Assembly: GCA_026936325.1 (NCBI GenBank)
Contig: JAPTHN010000002.1
Coordinates: 9,734,408 to 9,798,407 of the forward strand
DNA length: 64,000 nucleotides
Reading direction: 5' to 3'
Origin: Platynereis dumerilii
Taxonomy: Eukaryota > Annelida > Polychaeta > Phyllodocida > Nereididae
A model generated the notes under the pieces. It saw nothing but the letters and a program-made list of their open reading frames with translations. It did not search any database and was not told where the DNA came from. Of this stretch, positions 1 to 11,029 are shown piece by piece. How positions within the stretch are numbered: position 1 is the first letter of the stretch; every line of letters starts with the position of its first letter. A program made the position numbers and the translations under genes.

Positions 1-800
1 GGGCCAATTCAATCACTGTCTCTTGCATAATATAGAGAGGATTACCCAATGAAATTTCTGTCGCATGACTGAATAACTGAAGTCAAGATGTGAGCACCTC
101 GCAGTTGTACACAGTTTTATTAATGTAACCTTTTTGTTTTTTAATTAGTTTCACAGTTAGACAATCAGATCTTTCATGCTTTGAAAAGGTCATCACAAAC
201 TACATTTATGCTTTTTAATAGGCCATGACCTTAATTGGCAATGAGGATATTGATATGTTGACAAAATTGAGCGAGGATGAGAGTGGTTGGAATTTTTTAA
301 GCTGAAGTTTTGTGAGTTCTCAGATGACATCCAATTATCAGAATTGCATGGAACGGATGCTAACATCTTCAACATTACAGGTATGTAGAGTTTGAGAGTG
401 GGTAGAACACATGGACTTCACAAACAGTGTAGGAAATGGCATGTTTTGATATTGCTTTTCCATTTCGCCCAATTTGTGGCCCTGCTGGGGCTTGTCTCAC
501 AATTATATGTGTATAATCGTGAAACAAGGTTTTTGTCTAGTCTAGGATCAAAATGTACGCACACTTGGAAAGCATTCCATTTGCATGTGACTTACACAAA
601 AATTCTTGCTGGAAAGTAGAGTTAATGCATATTGTTGCTATGGACAAATAATTCACATCATGTTAGGTGAATTGTAATTTCTAGAAATGTGGTTGTTCAA
701 ATGACAAACGGCTTTTATTTGACTGGAGGATTCCTATCTGATAATACTACAAAAAATCTAGAATAGTTCAAATAACACTTTCCAAATCACCAACTGCAAA
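1..800. other. No gene seen; trace of a dispersed module
   Basis: I see no gene here. Bases around 548-600 resemble 22018-22075 (a stretch with 'atgtacgca' followed by 'ttggcaagcatt'), so part of this is an old copy of the M5/Q module described below. The short open frames have no recognisable domain. Confidence 0.4.
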
Positions 801-805
801 TAATG

Positions 806-1062
806 ATTGTGTCTGCTGCCAGATTTTGCATGTGTACTTTTATTTCTTTTGGTTGTCAAATCATCTTATGTGATTAGGCTGTCAACAATCTCAAGATTTC
901 ACAGCAAACAAGATTTCAAGAAACCATGCAAGACTTTGCCAGACCTAGCCAGACTTGAGAGTGACTGGATGGCATCAGACAGGGAAAGCAGATTAAAGCA
1001 TCCTACAGGGTGTAATTACACCTCTTTGAGTCCATATCTTAAAGCACTGTTTTAAAATTACG
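806..1062 (-). repeat. Dispersed repeat module M1, inverted copy
   Basis: Read on the minus strand this matches 2745-3140: a block running from 'gtgtaattacacc' through 'cttgaaatcttg' to 'cccaatcacat' and 'gcagacatgcaaa'. It is the only M1 copy seen in this orientation. No coding frame is shared between copies, so I treat it as a non-coding repeat. Confidence 0.6.
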
Positions 1063-1495
1063 GACTGATTATATAAATTTTACTTTAATGTGATCCCCTC
1101 AACACTTATGATGAAAACTGTCTAAGAACCTTTTAGATGTGTTTGTGGTGGTCTGCAGACCAATCATTTTTAAAAACAAAAAAATTACAATGTAGATCTA
1201 TACCAAACCAATACTGGCTTTTAATTGGATGACGAATGAGTGGTATACATGGCAAAAATGAAGTGGGAAAACTATTCATGAATAGCCCAACCTACTTTCT
1301 TTGATAAAGGAAATAAACATGTGTCCAAATTCTTTTGGATCTATATAACAAACAAATCTTAGTGACTAATAAGTCAGTACTCAGCGAAATAAAGGATATT
1401 TGTGCAATCACCAAGGCTGAATCAATGCAAATGAAATGGATATTGATTAAGCAGAAGCATATTCAGCACTTTGAGCATCCATTCAGGCACAGTAA

Positions 1496-1689
1496 CACAG
1501 GCATACGGCATGCACGGTTTTTAAGGGGGTGAACAACATTTGCCCGACTTCAAGAGCTAGATTTAACACCATTTCAAATAATCTACCTGAATTTTTTAAG
1601 CCTTTTTACCCGAATCTTACTGTTTCCCAAACTTTTCGGGGGGCGATTGCCCCCAACCCCCGCTGCCCCACCTCTCCCATATGCCCATG
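1496..1689 (-). mobile_element. Short hAT-like MITE, copy A of the CATAGGCGTA family
   Basis: The ends are inverted (CACAGGCATA at the left, ATGCCCATG at the right). The flanks carry a near-perfect 8-bp duplication, CACAGTAA against CACAGTAT, which is the hAT target length. The inside matches the element at 63277-63511 in reverse orientation, including a G-rich then C-rich 'ggggggcgattgcccc' block and a 'cccgaatcttactg' segment. About 194 bp, non-coding, so it must have relied on another element's transposase. Confidence 0.7.
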
Positions 1690-1794
1690 CACAGTATTGC
1701 ATGCATCACAATTGACAACATACTTATACTTGGAAGATTGCAGTTGCAATATTTTATAACGAAAAGCACAATAGATTGCATTTTTTAAAAACTC

Positions 1795-2370
1795 GTATGT
1801 ATGCTACTCTTCGACAATGAACGTGAGGAAATCAATTTCAGATAATCAAGGAGTAGAATCGCTCAGCACCCAGCAGTAGGTTGAGGGATCGAATCTGCTG
1901 TGCCTCAATCATCAGTTTTCCCCTGCTGTAAACTTTTTACAGTTCTTCAATATAAACCCCAAACGTGTATCGCATGACAAGCATTTCTGGCCATGATGAA
2001 GTACAGAAAATAAACCAGGACTATATAATATTATCACATCGAACTTCATTAGCAAACTTCTTTCAAAATATCAAAATGTCTCCAATAGCATTAAGGCACA
2101 TGTATATGTCATTAGCCAGGTTGAAGAATTATCGCACTTAATTGAAATTAACAGTTCAAGTTGTCTGGCGCACATTATATTCATCTGTTCCGGTGTGCCT
2201 GTGGTGTGTGCGATGACCTTATTGCAGATCAATTTTGTACTTATTGCAAAATAAATTGAGTTATGGTGCCCTTTAAAGTTCACAATTGGCTGGAATGATG
2301 CTTTTACCAGGACCCTTTTTTAAATATTTAAAGCATTTCTCCGTTTTATAAACTCATTTATTGACACCTT
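1795..2370 (+). repeat. Dispersed repeat module N, copy 1
   Basis: Matches 25984-26572 in the same direction with many mismatches: 'acaatgaacgtga', then 'gaccttattgcagat', then 'attgagttatggtg' followed by 'ctttaaagttcacaattggctggaatgatgc'-like sequence shared by both. The short frames in it are not conserved between the two copies. Confidence 0.65.
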
Positions 2371-2744
2371 GGATTAGGATAGAACGTCAGTTTAAGGTTA
2401 TTCTGAAATATTCAGTCACTGTACATGCTGTACTTATGGAAAGATAGCACAAACAAGCTGTTGCTTCATTCTTCAAAGCATGCCAAATCAGATACATCAA
2501 TGGGAAGGCAGAACCAGACAACTTTGAGGTCAATACATACATAAGTTATAATTTGAATTGAATGTTCATTACAAGCAAAAAAAAAATTCATTACTGAATA
2601 TTGCTTAGACCCCTTTTTTCTAAATAAAAAGTAAAATATATTGTATGTTGTAATAAATATCAAAATAATCAAAGCTAACAAAATTATTATTGTCAATGAA
2701 TTATCTACCATAATGCATTACACAAAAACCACAAAACTTGAGCC

Positions 2745-3140
2745 TGAAAAGTTCCACAGGGAAATAATCTGTCTGTAGTTGTCAAACTGTGCTTTAAGAA
2801 ATGAACTGAAAGAGATGTAATTACAAGCTTGAGGATGCCTTAATCTGCTCTCATGGTCCGGTGCCCTCCAGTCCCTCTAGTTTACCAAAGACTGGCAAAG
2901 GTTCTTGAAATCTTGTTTGCTGTAAAATCTGGAGATGATTGACAGCCCAATCACACATGATGATTTGACAAGTAAAAGAAATAAAAAAGCACACAAATAA
3001 AGCCTGGCAGCAGACATGCAAAATAGTAATCGAGAGAAGCACTTTTTTGCCATTGGTGATTTGCAATCTGTTATTTGAACTATTCTAGTTCTGTGGGATA
3101 ATTAGTGAAGAATTTTGCATGAGCTCTTCTGATAAAAGCC
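2745..3140 (+). repeat. Dispersed repeat module M1, subfamily A
   Basis: Shares a long block with 34488-34725, 34960-35345 and (inverted) 806-1062: 'ctttaagaaatgaact', 'gtgccctccagtc', 'cttgaaatcttg', 'attgacagcccaatcac', 'gcagacatgcaaa'. Insertions and deletions between copies break every frame, so it is not a gene. Confidence 0.65.
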
Positions 3141-3289
3141 CTTTGTTATTTGAACAATAATATTTCATAGAATTACATCAATTCCCTTAACATGATTTGA
3201 ATTGTTGAGACATTCTAATCCAACCATTATTCAAGATATCAAGAAGAAGAAAATTGTGATGATTCATGACCCTGTTGTCTCCGGGAATC

Positions 3290-3545
3290 CACCTTTAATT
3301 TAAACTCTTGGCACTGTCTGCCGTCAACTCAAATATTTCATTGAATGTCAAGTAACCTGGTGACAATGCTAGCAGCAAACAGCAGTCAATGCCAGTAGCC
3401 AACAGTGGCAGGTACAGACTGTCCTTCATTCTCAGTTCACTGACAGACTCAAAATTTATGAGCTGTTGTTGCACTAAGTTCGCTGATGTGATGGGCGGTT
3501 TCGCCGTCTGTCGCTCCGCAAATACTAACATAATGCATGTAGAAG
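3290..3545 (+). repeat. Dispersed repeat module M2
   Basis: Related to 34760-34950 and 35450-35640 ('aagtaacctggtgacaatgc', 'ccagtagccaacagtgg'). It follows M1 in both places, which supports duplication of a longer stretch rather than independent insertions. Confidence 0.5.
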
Positions 3546-3599
3546 CATGCTATTCCCACCTCTTTTTAAAATATTAAGTTGCATGTGTGTACATTAAAA

Positions 3600-4165
3600 A
3601 GGCCTCATGGCAGGATACACCCTCAACCCCCTGGGGTTACCACTGTTTTATCATGGGGTAACTGAGGGTAGTTGAGGGATGGCGAATTTGGTTGAGGGGA
3701 GGCGAGTTTGTTTGAGGGGAGGCGAGGGAATGTGAGTTCAGTCGAGGGGAGCTGAGTTTAGTTGAGGGGAGGCGAGTTTACTTGAGGGCAGCCGAGTTTA
3801 CTTGAGGGGAGCGAGTTTACTTGAGGGGAGGCGAGTTTACTTGAGGGGAGGCGAGTTTACTTGAGGGCAGCCGAGTTTACTTGAGGGGAGCGAGTTTACT
3901 TGAGGGGAGGCGAGTTTAGTTGAGGGGAGGCGAGTTTACTTGAGGGGAGCCGAGTTTACTTGAGGGGAGCCGAGTTTAGTTGAGGGGAGGCGAGTTTAGT
4001 TGAGGGGAGGCGAGTTTAGTTGAGTTAAGTTGAGGGTAGTTGAGGGAAGCTGAGGGTAGTTGAGGGTGGCGGAAGTGAAAAGGGGTAAGTTCAGGGTAAA
4101 AGAGGTTAAGTTGAGGGTGCCGAGTTTATGAGAGGGTTTGGGGGGTGTATCCTGTCATGAGGCCT
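3600..4165. mobile_element. Inverted-repeat MITE carrying a minisatellite
   Basis: The ends are inverted copies of AGGCCTCATGGCAGGATAC (one mismatch) followed by ACCC. The 7-bp flank ATTAAAA is present at 3593-3599 and again at 4166-4172, a likely target duplication. The interior is almost wholly a 20-bp tandem repeat. I cannot place it in a superfamily: 7 bp is close to the 8 bp of hAT, but the ends lack the usual CAG start. Confidence 0.75.
3656..4135. repeat. 20-bp minisatellite, unit TTGAGGGGAGGCGAGTTTAG
   Basis: Roughly twenty degenerate copies of a G-rich 20-mer fill the middle of the surrounding MITE. Variants lose one base or swap 'aggcg' for 'agccg', and some alternate in a higher-order pattern between about 3780 and 3960. 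The strand asymmetry (G on plus) is strong. Confidence 0.9.
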
Positions 4166-4172
4166 ATTAAAA

Positions 4173-4960
4173 GAACATTTTTCTTTTCACGAAAAGTAAT
4201 GCGGCACTCCAAAGCCCAACTTGGGTTCATTATTCATTATATACATGTAAAGAGCATTGTAGAGCAAATTTCACTCACTCCTTCGTCTCTAGCATTCTAC
4301 CATTGCCATCACGTCTTGTTGCCAAGTATATGCCCTCTTGTCCCTCATTGTAATAAAGGACGTCGATTTATTTAAGGCTCAAACCTGCAACATCCCAGTA
4401 AGCATTTGAGCGCCTAATCCATTGGACAATGATGTTAAACAGTTATATGATTGGTCACTGTTCAGTTTGCTCAGCTGTGTTGAATCTGTATAATCACTGG
4501 TTCAGATTCTGCTCCTTCAGGTGAGGACTGGTCACTAGGATGATGCAGATTGCACACAAAAAAATAAACTGTTGAATTTTTAATGGGGCACCCCCCAAAT
4601 ATGTTCCAATATATGAAAAGAAAATTCACTAAAAATTTTAGCCAATTTGGACAAATTTTAGAGGGTGCTACCGCAATTTGAAATATAACATTGTATTGCA
4701 ACGGGCGAAATCCCAGTTTAATGGCAGATGTGTGTTCAAAGGAAGTTGTCCTGTCACTAGAGAGATGGTAATTTTTTTCTTATGTAAGCTTTCCACTATT
4801 CTCATCGCAAATCCATTCATATTTTGCCAATATGCGGTCATTTTAGGCCACAAGGCACAACTAAAGCCACAAATGTTGTCCGATTTTTTACAGCATTTTA
4901 AAGGTTAGAGCGGTATTAAATAACCAGGAAAATAGGTACACAAATATAAGTTACACCATC
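4173..4960. other. No feature recognised
   Basis: I see no gene, tandem repeat or paired ends here. Short frames occur on both strands without domains. Confidence 0.3.
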
Positions 4961-4963
4961 TTA

Positions 4964-5250
4964 GGGCCGACCAGACGATAGTTGGGGGGGGCTATGGACT
5001 TTAACCCCGTGACAAACTTTTTTTTTCGTTCGCGACGCGTCGACGAACAATTTTTTTCGCATGCGCACTCGCGACAAACTTTTTAATCAGAATTTTAACA
5101 TTACAGTATCCTGGCCAGAGGTGGAAACAAACTTCTTTTTTTATTTCCATGTGCTGAACAAACTTTTTTTTTCAGTGTCAATTGGGAAAGAATCTTTTTT
5201 TTTTCACCAAATATCCATAGCCCTCCCCCAAAGATCATCTGGTCGGCCCC
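4964..5250. mobile_element. PIF/Harbinger-like MITE (GGGGCCGACCAGA ends)
   Basis: Inverted ends of about 40 bp: GGGCCGACCAGACGATAG at left, and the complement of GGGGCCGACCAGATGATC at right, both followed by a G-run and 'ggctatgga'. TTA flanks both sides (4961-4963 and 5251-5253), fitting the 3-bp TWA target of PIF/Harbinger. The right half is nearly identical to 45446-45580 reversed. Non-coding. Confidence 0.7.
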
Positions 5251-5359
5251 TTATTTACCAGGAAAAGAGCTTTAATTTGAATACCAACATCACTATGTTG
5301 CTATATTCCACAGTATTACAGCAGTGCTTTGAATATTGGGAATTTTCGCAAATAATGAC

Positions 5360-5440
5360 AAAGACAAAGACAAAGACAAAATTTTTTATTATAGTCTCAC
5401 CCTCTTACATAAATCCATTGATAAAAACGATACAGATAGG
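5360..5440 (-). repeat. Short (ACAAAG)n tract, possible LINE tail
   Basis: Three to four ACAAAG units precede 'attttttattatagtctcacc'. Read on the minus strand this looks like a LINE 3' end with a (TTTGTC)n tail, but there is no coding remnant to confirm it. Confidence 0.3.
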
Positions 5441-5449
5441 CCATCAATA

Positions 5450-6390
5450 ATTGTTATTGACTAATAAGCTAATTCAACAGGTTCAGATGGTCACGTTGGT
5501 CTGAGTATAGCAGTGTTGGTATTCAAATTAAAGCTCTTTTCATGCCCCAGGCCCATCCATTTAAGCAGCTTTCATGTCTATTATATTGAAACTGGTAATG
5601 TTATTAAATATCGCGAAACTTGGTAAATTTGAACTATATTATCTTTATTAGTCTGGTGGTAGCAGCATGGAGAAGTAAAAAATAATCCAAAAAATAAAAT
5701 CCGAATGTCAATGCAAACGTCTGCAAAAGCTTGGATGATTCCTTTAAAACTAATGGGCTCGATTTCACAATGACGCAATTATCTTTTCTGTCATTATGTC
5801 GTGGCATATTTTTGTGATGATTCTTATAGGATCAAAGAGTGTGATAGATCAATATCGTCATCCACAATTTAACCCTTGAGAATTTCTAAGTGCAATTTGA
5901 TTGATTTTTTATTTGGCGGGATATAAAACCACATAAAATCTGTTTTTGCTTAAAAGAAGTTTAGAAGGCAGCTTTGAATTGAAAAGTAATCTCTCCTGGT
6001 TGATGGTGCTCAGTTCAGGTCATGGAATTCATTTTTATTTTTTTTGTGCTGTGGGTTTTAGTCATATTTTGTTGCAACTTAAACGTTGGCCTACCTTAAA
6101 GTGACTTGATTTTGACTGGCAATTGACTGAACTGTTCATTAGCAGGGCATAGACATAGGCCTATATATGGGAGCTGTCAGTCAGAACCCAGCTTTTAACA
6201 GCTTGAAATTTTCACTGGAAAGTCTGAATGGACATATATTGGTAAACCAAAAAATCTGTTGAAGGCAAGTCTAAAATAATAAAAAGGGCCATCTTTATAT
6301 CATAGAGTCAGTTTATACATATATTTTGACATCCTATAATGTTAACAATTCAACCATTAGATGCACTAGGTTCGAAAAACATCTTTTGGG
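5450..6390. other. No feature recognised
   Basis: AT-rich sequence without a convincing gene or paired repeat. Confidence 0.3.
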
Positions 6391-6394
6391 CTCA

Positions 6395-6668
6395 AGAATG
6401 TAAAAGTAAGCGGACAAACTTGTTCCCTTTTCATGTTAGCATGCAAAAACCAGCATCAATTGTCGCTTGATGTAGGATGTCTGCTGACACTGCCAGAGTG
6501 GCTTAACAGCAACAACCTCTTGGGATTACTCAAGCGCAAAGCCAGTCAGCAGCTCCAGGTAAAGTAGTTTGTGTATGGCAAATACCTTCTGTGGAACTTC
6601 GAAAAAAAAACCGAAGAAAAGTAGCTGAAGGGAGTGACACTTCAACACATAAATTAATCAGGCAACAT
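6395..6668 (+). repeat. Dispersed repeat module M4, copy 1
   Basis: Matches 37835-38105 in the same direction: 'caaacttgttccc', 'cagagtggctt', 'caagcgcaaagc', 'gtgacacttcaacacataaa'. A 39-residue open stretch inside it looks exon-like, but the other copy has an in-frame stop, and the sequence past the apparent splice donor is just as conserved, so I call it repeat. Confidence 0.6.
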
Positions 6669-6714
6669 CAAAGAAACTAGCTATAACAACAACGGTTTAT
6701 ATAACATTCATTTA

Positions 6715-7530
6715 TAGTCCTTGTCATACTTACGCGGAATCTCAAGTTTTTTTTCTATGCTTTTGAACTGTGATGTCAGAGATGACTCTCTTCTAGCATT
6801 GCAATATATGTAAATTAACTACAAGCTGTGATGTCATTTCAAACTGGGTCAGATCCCCCAGCTTCTAGCCAATGTTGATCCTCCTGAACTGAGCGTCACA
6901 GTTTCAACACAGTGTCAGAGTAAGAGTTTTATCAGGGATAGCCCCTACAACTACGTCATCACAGCTTGATAGCCAATGGGCTGACCGTAAACTACGCATC
7001 ACAGTTCAAACATTGATATATTGAAGGAAGCCTTACATTTTTGATCCCAATGATTTATCAACGCAATCACCAGTCTAATCCTACCAAAAGGCAGCTTTAT
7101 GAGCATTCACAGTAGACAACTGTTATAATCCCACAGAGTTGTTTGATAAATCTACAAACTTGCTAACGTACAACTTTAAACTTTGATGGAAGTTGGTATA
7201 AACAGAAGGATTGACAATTTGTTTGTAAACACATGGCTTATGTTATGTATATTTGTTCTGGCTGCCCATTGGCTGAGAGGCTGTGATGTCAAACTTGCAT
7301 GGGTTTTCCCAGACCCAATTTTAACTCTGACACTGAGTTGAAACTGTGATGCTCAGTTTGGTGGATTCGCATTGGTTAGAAGCTGGGGCATCTGACCCAG
7401 TTTGAAATGACATCACAGCTTGTAGTTAATTTACATATATTGCAATGCTAGAATAGAGTCATCTCTGACATCACAGTTCAACAGCATAGAAAAAAAAACT
7501 TGAGATTCCACGTAAATATGACAAGGACTG
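6715..7530 (+). mobile_element. Tc1/mariner-like MITE with long inverted ends, copy 1
   Basis: About 215 bp at each end are inverted copies. The outer sequence is (C/T)AGTCCTTGTCATA reading inward, flanked by TA on both sides, the Tc1/mariner target. It has a near-identical copy at 36449-37267 in opposite orientation. There is no transposase. The arms repeat TGTGATGTCA, close to a CRE/ATF half-palindrome. Confidence 0.8.
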
Positions 7531-7569
7531 TAATGACACTTGTCCTAAAAACTTTGATTTATTGAGTTC

Positions 7570-8650
7570 TTTCGTCTGAAGTACCAGAGCCAAGTCACAC
7601 AACACCACCATATGAATTAGCAATAGGTACTTTTTTTTATTGGGCACACTTTTTTGTCATCATGTTGTACGTACACTTGGCAAGGATCTGAGTGCAATGA
7701 ACACACACTCACACAGTCTAGGCAAAAATACTTTGATGCTTGTTTTGATTGATTGATAGCAAAACAAACTAAATCCTCTTCAATTACAAGTGAGACACAT
7801 GATTTGAACATCATTGGTGCAAATGCTCATGGCACTGTATCAGCCTTCAGTAAAAAATCAATAATAGGAAAACAGATAAAATACATATGATAAAGCAGGG
7901 GGGTGTTTTGTTTTTTGTACTACAAATTATCTTCAGGCAAAGTGTGGGCTGGCTTTAGCAACAAACTATTTAAAAGATCGATCGATCAAGCACTTAAATT
8001 ATTCATACATGCATTATCCCTGAATCTCTCATTTTGTATATAATCATATGTTTCAATAATTTTTACAATGGTTATCAACCAACAAATTTGACACACAAAT
8101 TTCAAAATATTCAAGTCAACTTCTTTCCTAATTTGTCAATTGAGAATTCTGAATCTAAGGGGTTCACAAAATTATGAATATCTCAAAGAGTTCTGCTCTA
8201 ATTTTCATGAAAATTGGCCTCCAGTGTCAGTGTATCAATTTTGCAGGTTGTTCACTTTATTTGTCAATGATCTGTCAGACCTTATTGCAAGTACTCCTCT
8301 TCACATAGATCACAAGCTGCCCATAAATTGATTGAGCTAATTTGTTTTTCTCTGGTATGACAGTAAGTGGCAATAAATGCCTCATGAGTAAGTCAGGAAC
8401 ATATTGCACTGAAGTTTAACTCTGTTTTTGAAATAATGATTATTCAACATGCAGGTTCTATTATTCTGAATATTTCATTAGAGCTCATTGCAGATTGGCG
8501 GTCCAATAGAAATCTTGATTTTTTCATTTTCAACTTCCAAACTGGCTTTGCCACGTCATTCACAGTTACCTGCTTGTCTTCTAATCCCCTAATTAGGTTC
8601 ATATCTGGCGAAAGAAGTTAAATAGTTTGTTTATTGACGTACGCCAAAAC
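7570..8650 (+). repeat. Dispersed repeat modules M5 and M6, copy 1
   Basis: Matches 39945-40625 in the same order: 'gagtgcaatgaacacaca', 'gcaaaacaaactaaatcctc', 'aaatgctcatggcactg', 'gatcgatcaagcac', 'gcattatcc', 'tttgtttttctctggta'. The far end (about 8455-8610) also appears inverted at 54225-54310. Confidence 0.65.
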
Positions 8651-8654
8651 GTCA

Positions 8655-9019
8655 CGTAATGTGGCTGAAACATTGAGAGAGCTTTGTGGTAATATAACTT
8701 ATTGTAATATTTGAACTGTTCAAAGCAATATCCTATTGTGGCTACCACACAATAGTATACTCTACATCAAGACATGATTCGGGACTGGTGTTGACCACTG
8801 GAATTGCTAGAGGCCAGGACATATGCAAAAACCTGACATATTTTTCCAACTATCATAACTGGACCTTTTATCAAATACATTCAAAGAACCTGTTTAATAC
8901 ATAGGCCCAAAATATGACAAGGTAGTACAAGTACTAACATACCATAAACAGCTCCCTTGAATCATGGGTATGTCTGTGCTATTGCAAGTTTTGTGAGGAG
9001 CAAAAATGTAACATACTCA
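8655..9019. other. No feature recognised
   Basis: No gene or paired repeat seen. Confidence 0.3.
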
Positions 9020-9027
9020 GTAATACC

Positions 9028-9304
9028 CAGGGGTGCCGAAAGGAATAGCGGGCGGCAGCGGCGCTCAGACGAAAAAGGGGAAATCATATTCGCGCCAATT
9101 TCGCGTGACAAAATTTAAATAGAGAGTCAATAATAATTTTGAATATATATATACTGACTGATTAGTGCCTAAAATTGGTAAAATAAGGCCTAATAATTTT
9201 TTTTCTGTAAGATCTCAAGGGCACCCTTGCCCCCCCTGCCCCCCTTGGACAAGGGCAGGAGGGGCAATTGCCCCCCCCTGCCCCCCCCTGTTCCGGCACC
9301 CCTG
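9028..9304. mobile_element. Short hAT MITE (CAGGGGTGCCG ends)
   Basis: Starts CAGGGGTGCCG and ends CGGCACCCCTG. The flanks are GTAATACC and GTAACACC, a 7/8 match at the 8-bp length expected of hAT. The inside is C-rich near the right end with alternating 'ccttgcccccc' blocks. 277 bp, non-coding. Confidence 0.8.
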
Positions 9305-9312
9305 GTAACACC

Positions 9313-10094
9313 GCGCTATGATCCACCATTGAAAGTCAGAATGCTCCAGGTTGACCATGCTGCAGTTGTAAGCATTTCAATCTCATAATATGTGATTATT
9401 TTAGGAGAGGAAAAAACCTCCATGAAGCAGTTTTGTTTGTGTTTTTCACAGCCGTATACGAAACTACCGTACTCTGTAACATTTGGCTGCAGTCAAGACA
9501 GGGTAGTCATTTGTCACCAAAGCCTCCCTACCTCCGAGGAGTGTAAGGGTGGAAAAATCTGATAACCCCAGCCCCGGAAGAAAGCTTATTTGGACACTCC
9601 ACATCCTTACCCCTTGAAATTTCGCAAAAATACCAAACCTTTCATACATTTAGTTGCCTGCACTATGGCATTATCAATTTTGTTTGCACTGAGGTATATA
9701 CTATGCATGCATGATTTTTCAGTGCAAGCACTTCCAAAACATGATTAAAGGGGCAGCTGGTACACTTAAATATTGGCGATTCTAATTAGTTGTACTTTTT
9801 AATTGCGGCTGGTTTCCACCGGTAAAGTTAATAGAGAAAAAAAATCATTTTAGTATCTAAACTCAGTTACATAGCATCAACTCAGGAAAAGTGACATTTA
9901 TTCAAAAGTTGGTGGCGCTTTTATGTCTTGCATTATTTGTGACAAGTGTGTGAATCCTGAGACTCTTTTTCAAGTTGCTACTTGGCATTTTAATCTATTC
10001 TGATAAACTCTTAATTGATTGATGAACTAACCAGATTAAGGGAAAATACTATGTGGACAGTTTTGCAAGTAAAATAAGTGGCCACCAGAATTGC
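9313..10094. other. No feature recognised
   Basis: Nothing that I can support apart from short frames without domains. Confidence 0.3.
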
Positions 10095-10680
10095 ACAGCT
10101 GTTATTAAGACTGTTCAGGGAGTTTGAATCAAATGGCAGTAATTGAACTAAGTCCAGAAAAGACATAGGTTCAGTGGGTCGCATTTAATCCATTAATTTC
10201 ATGTTTCTCTAATGGTTCATTAGGACTATGAAGAGAGCCAATCCATTACATTTATGTCGAGTTCCAGCTAATAACATTATGACAGAGAAAAAAAAGGACA
10301 ATGGGCCATCACGTCTTTAGAGGGGTTGGAAACGCCAGTGAGAATTAAACAACAATATTAGACAAACACAAACAGAAAAATATAGCCTTTTCTGCTCCCC
10401 CTATTGCATTGATTCAAAATTTGAATTTCTCAGATCTATAGATATCCATTTGCCATTCTCATTCAAAGGCACTATTCTCCATGCACTGTGCAAACATTTT
10501 TGATAAGGGGACAAAACGAAGAAGGGAGCGATAGAAGCGCAAATTGTCATCTTCACAAAGGCAATTGCTAAGATCCAATACAACTGCCTAGATTCCCAAC
10601 AATGACTTCCAGCCTCATTGAATACAGTGTACAGTTTTTCATTGGCAATCACCCAGACCAGCTGAGCAGTCACAGGAGTG
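10095..10680 (+). repeat. Dispersed repeat modules M7 and M8, copy 1
   Basis: Same order and direction as 55440-55985: 'tttgatgtttctctaatggttcat'-type sequence, then 'ccatgcactgtg', 'aaacatttttga', 'gatagaagcgcaaattgtca'. A third, deleted copy is at 53815-53960. An open frame across 'TVQTFL...DRSANCHLHK' occurs in two copies but is broken by indels elsewhere. Confidence 0.65.
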
Positions 10681-11029
10681 ATGTGTGGTTCACTTAAACT
10701 GACAGAAGATAAAATTTAATACTCAAGTTCCAAACAAAATGGTGCGAAGAGTTAACAACTTGCTAAATTTCAAGCCATTGATAGACTTACAACAAAATTT
10801 AACAACTTTCTTATTTGTACATGTTATAAATAAAATTCATAATCATTGAGTGCAGTTCTTTTAGTCGAGCTTTTAAATAGCTGTGACCCTTTCGTCTATT
10901 TGCCCCGAAAGTTACTTTTCTTCAAAGAAATATCAATCTTCTAAAGTGTATTGCACCATGCAGAATCACCAGACACTGTAGTTGAAGTCATCCTCTGAAG
11001 TTTGAGGCATCAACAGCCAGAATAATTAA

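Noticed and set aside
3656-4135. Regular repeats resembling a CRISPR array
   Set aside because: The units are adjacent with no unique spacers, in eukaryotic DNA: a minisatellite.
6436-6559. Exon-like stretch in module M4 with a pyrimidine-rich acceptor, an open 39-residue frame ending in KRKASQQLQ, and a GTAAAG donor; looks like a peptide-hormone exon
   Set aside because: The second copy (37.9 kb) has an in-frame stop, and sequence beyond the donor is as conserved as the 'exon', so there is no sign of coding selection.
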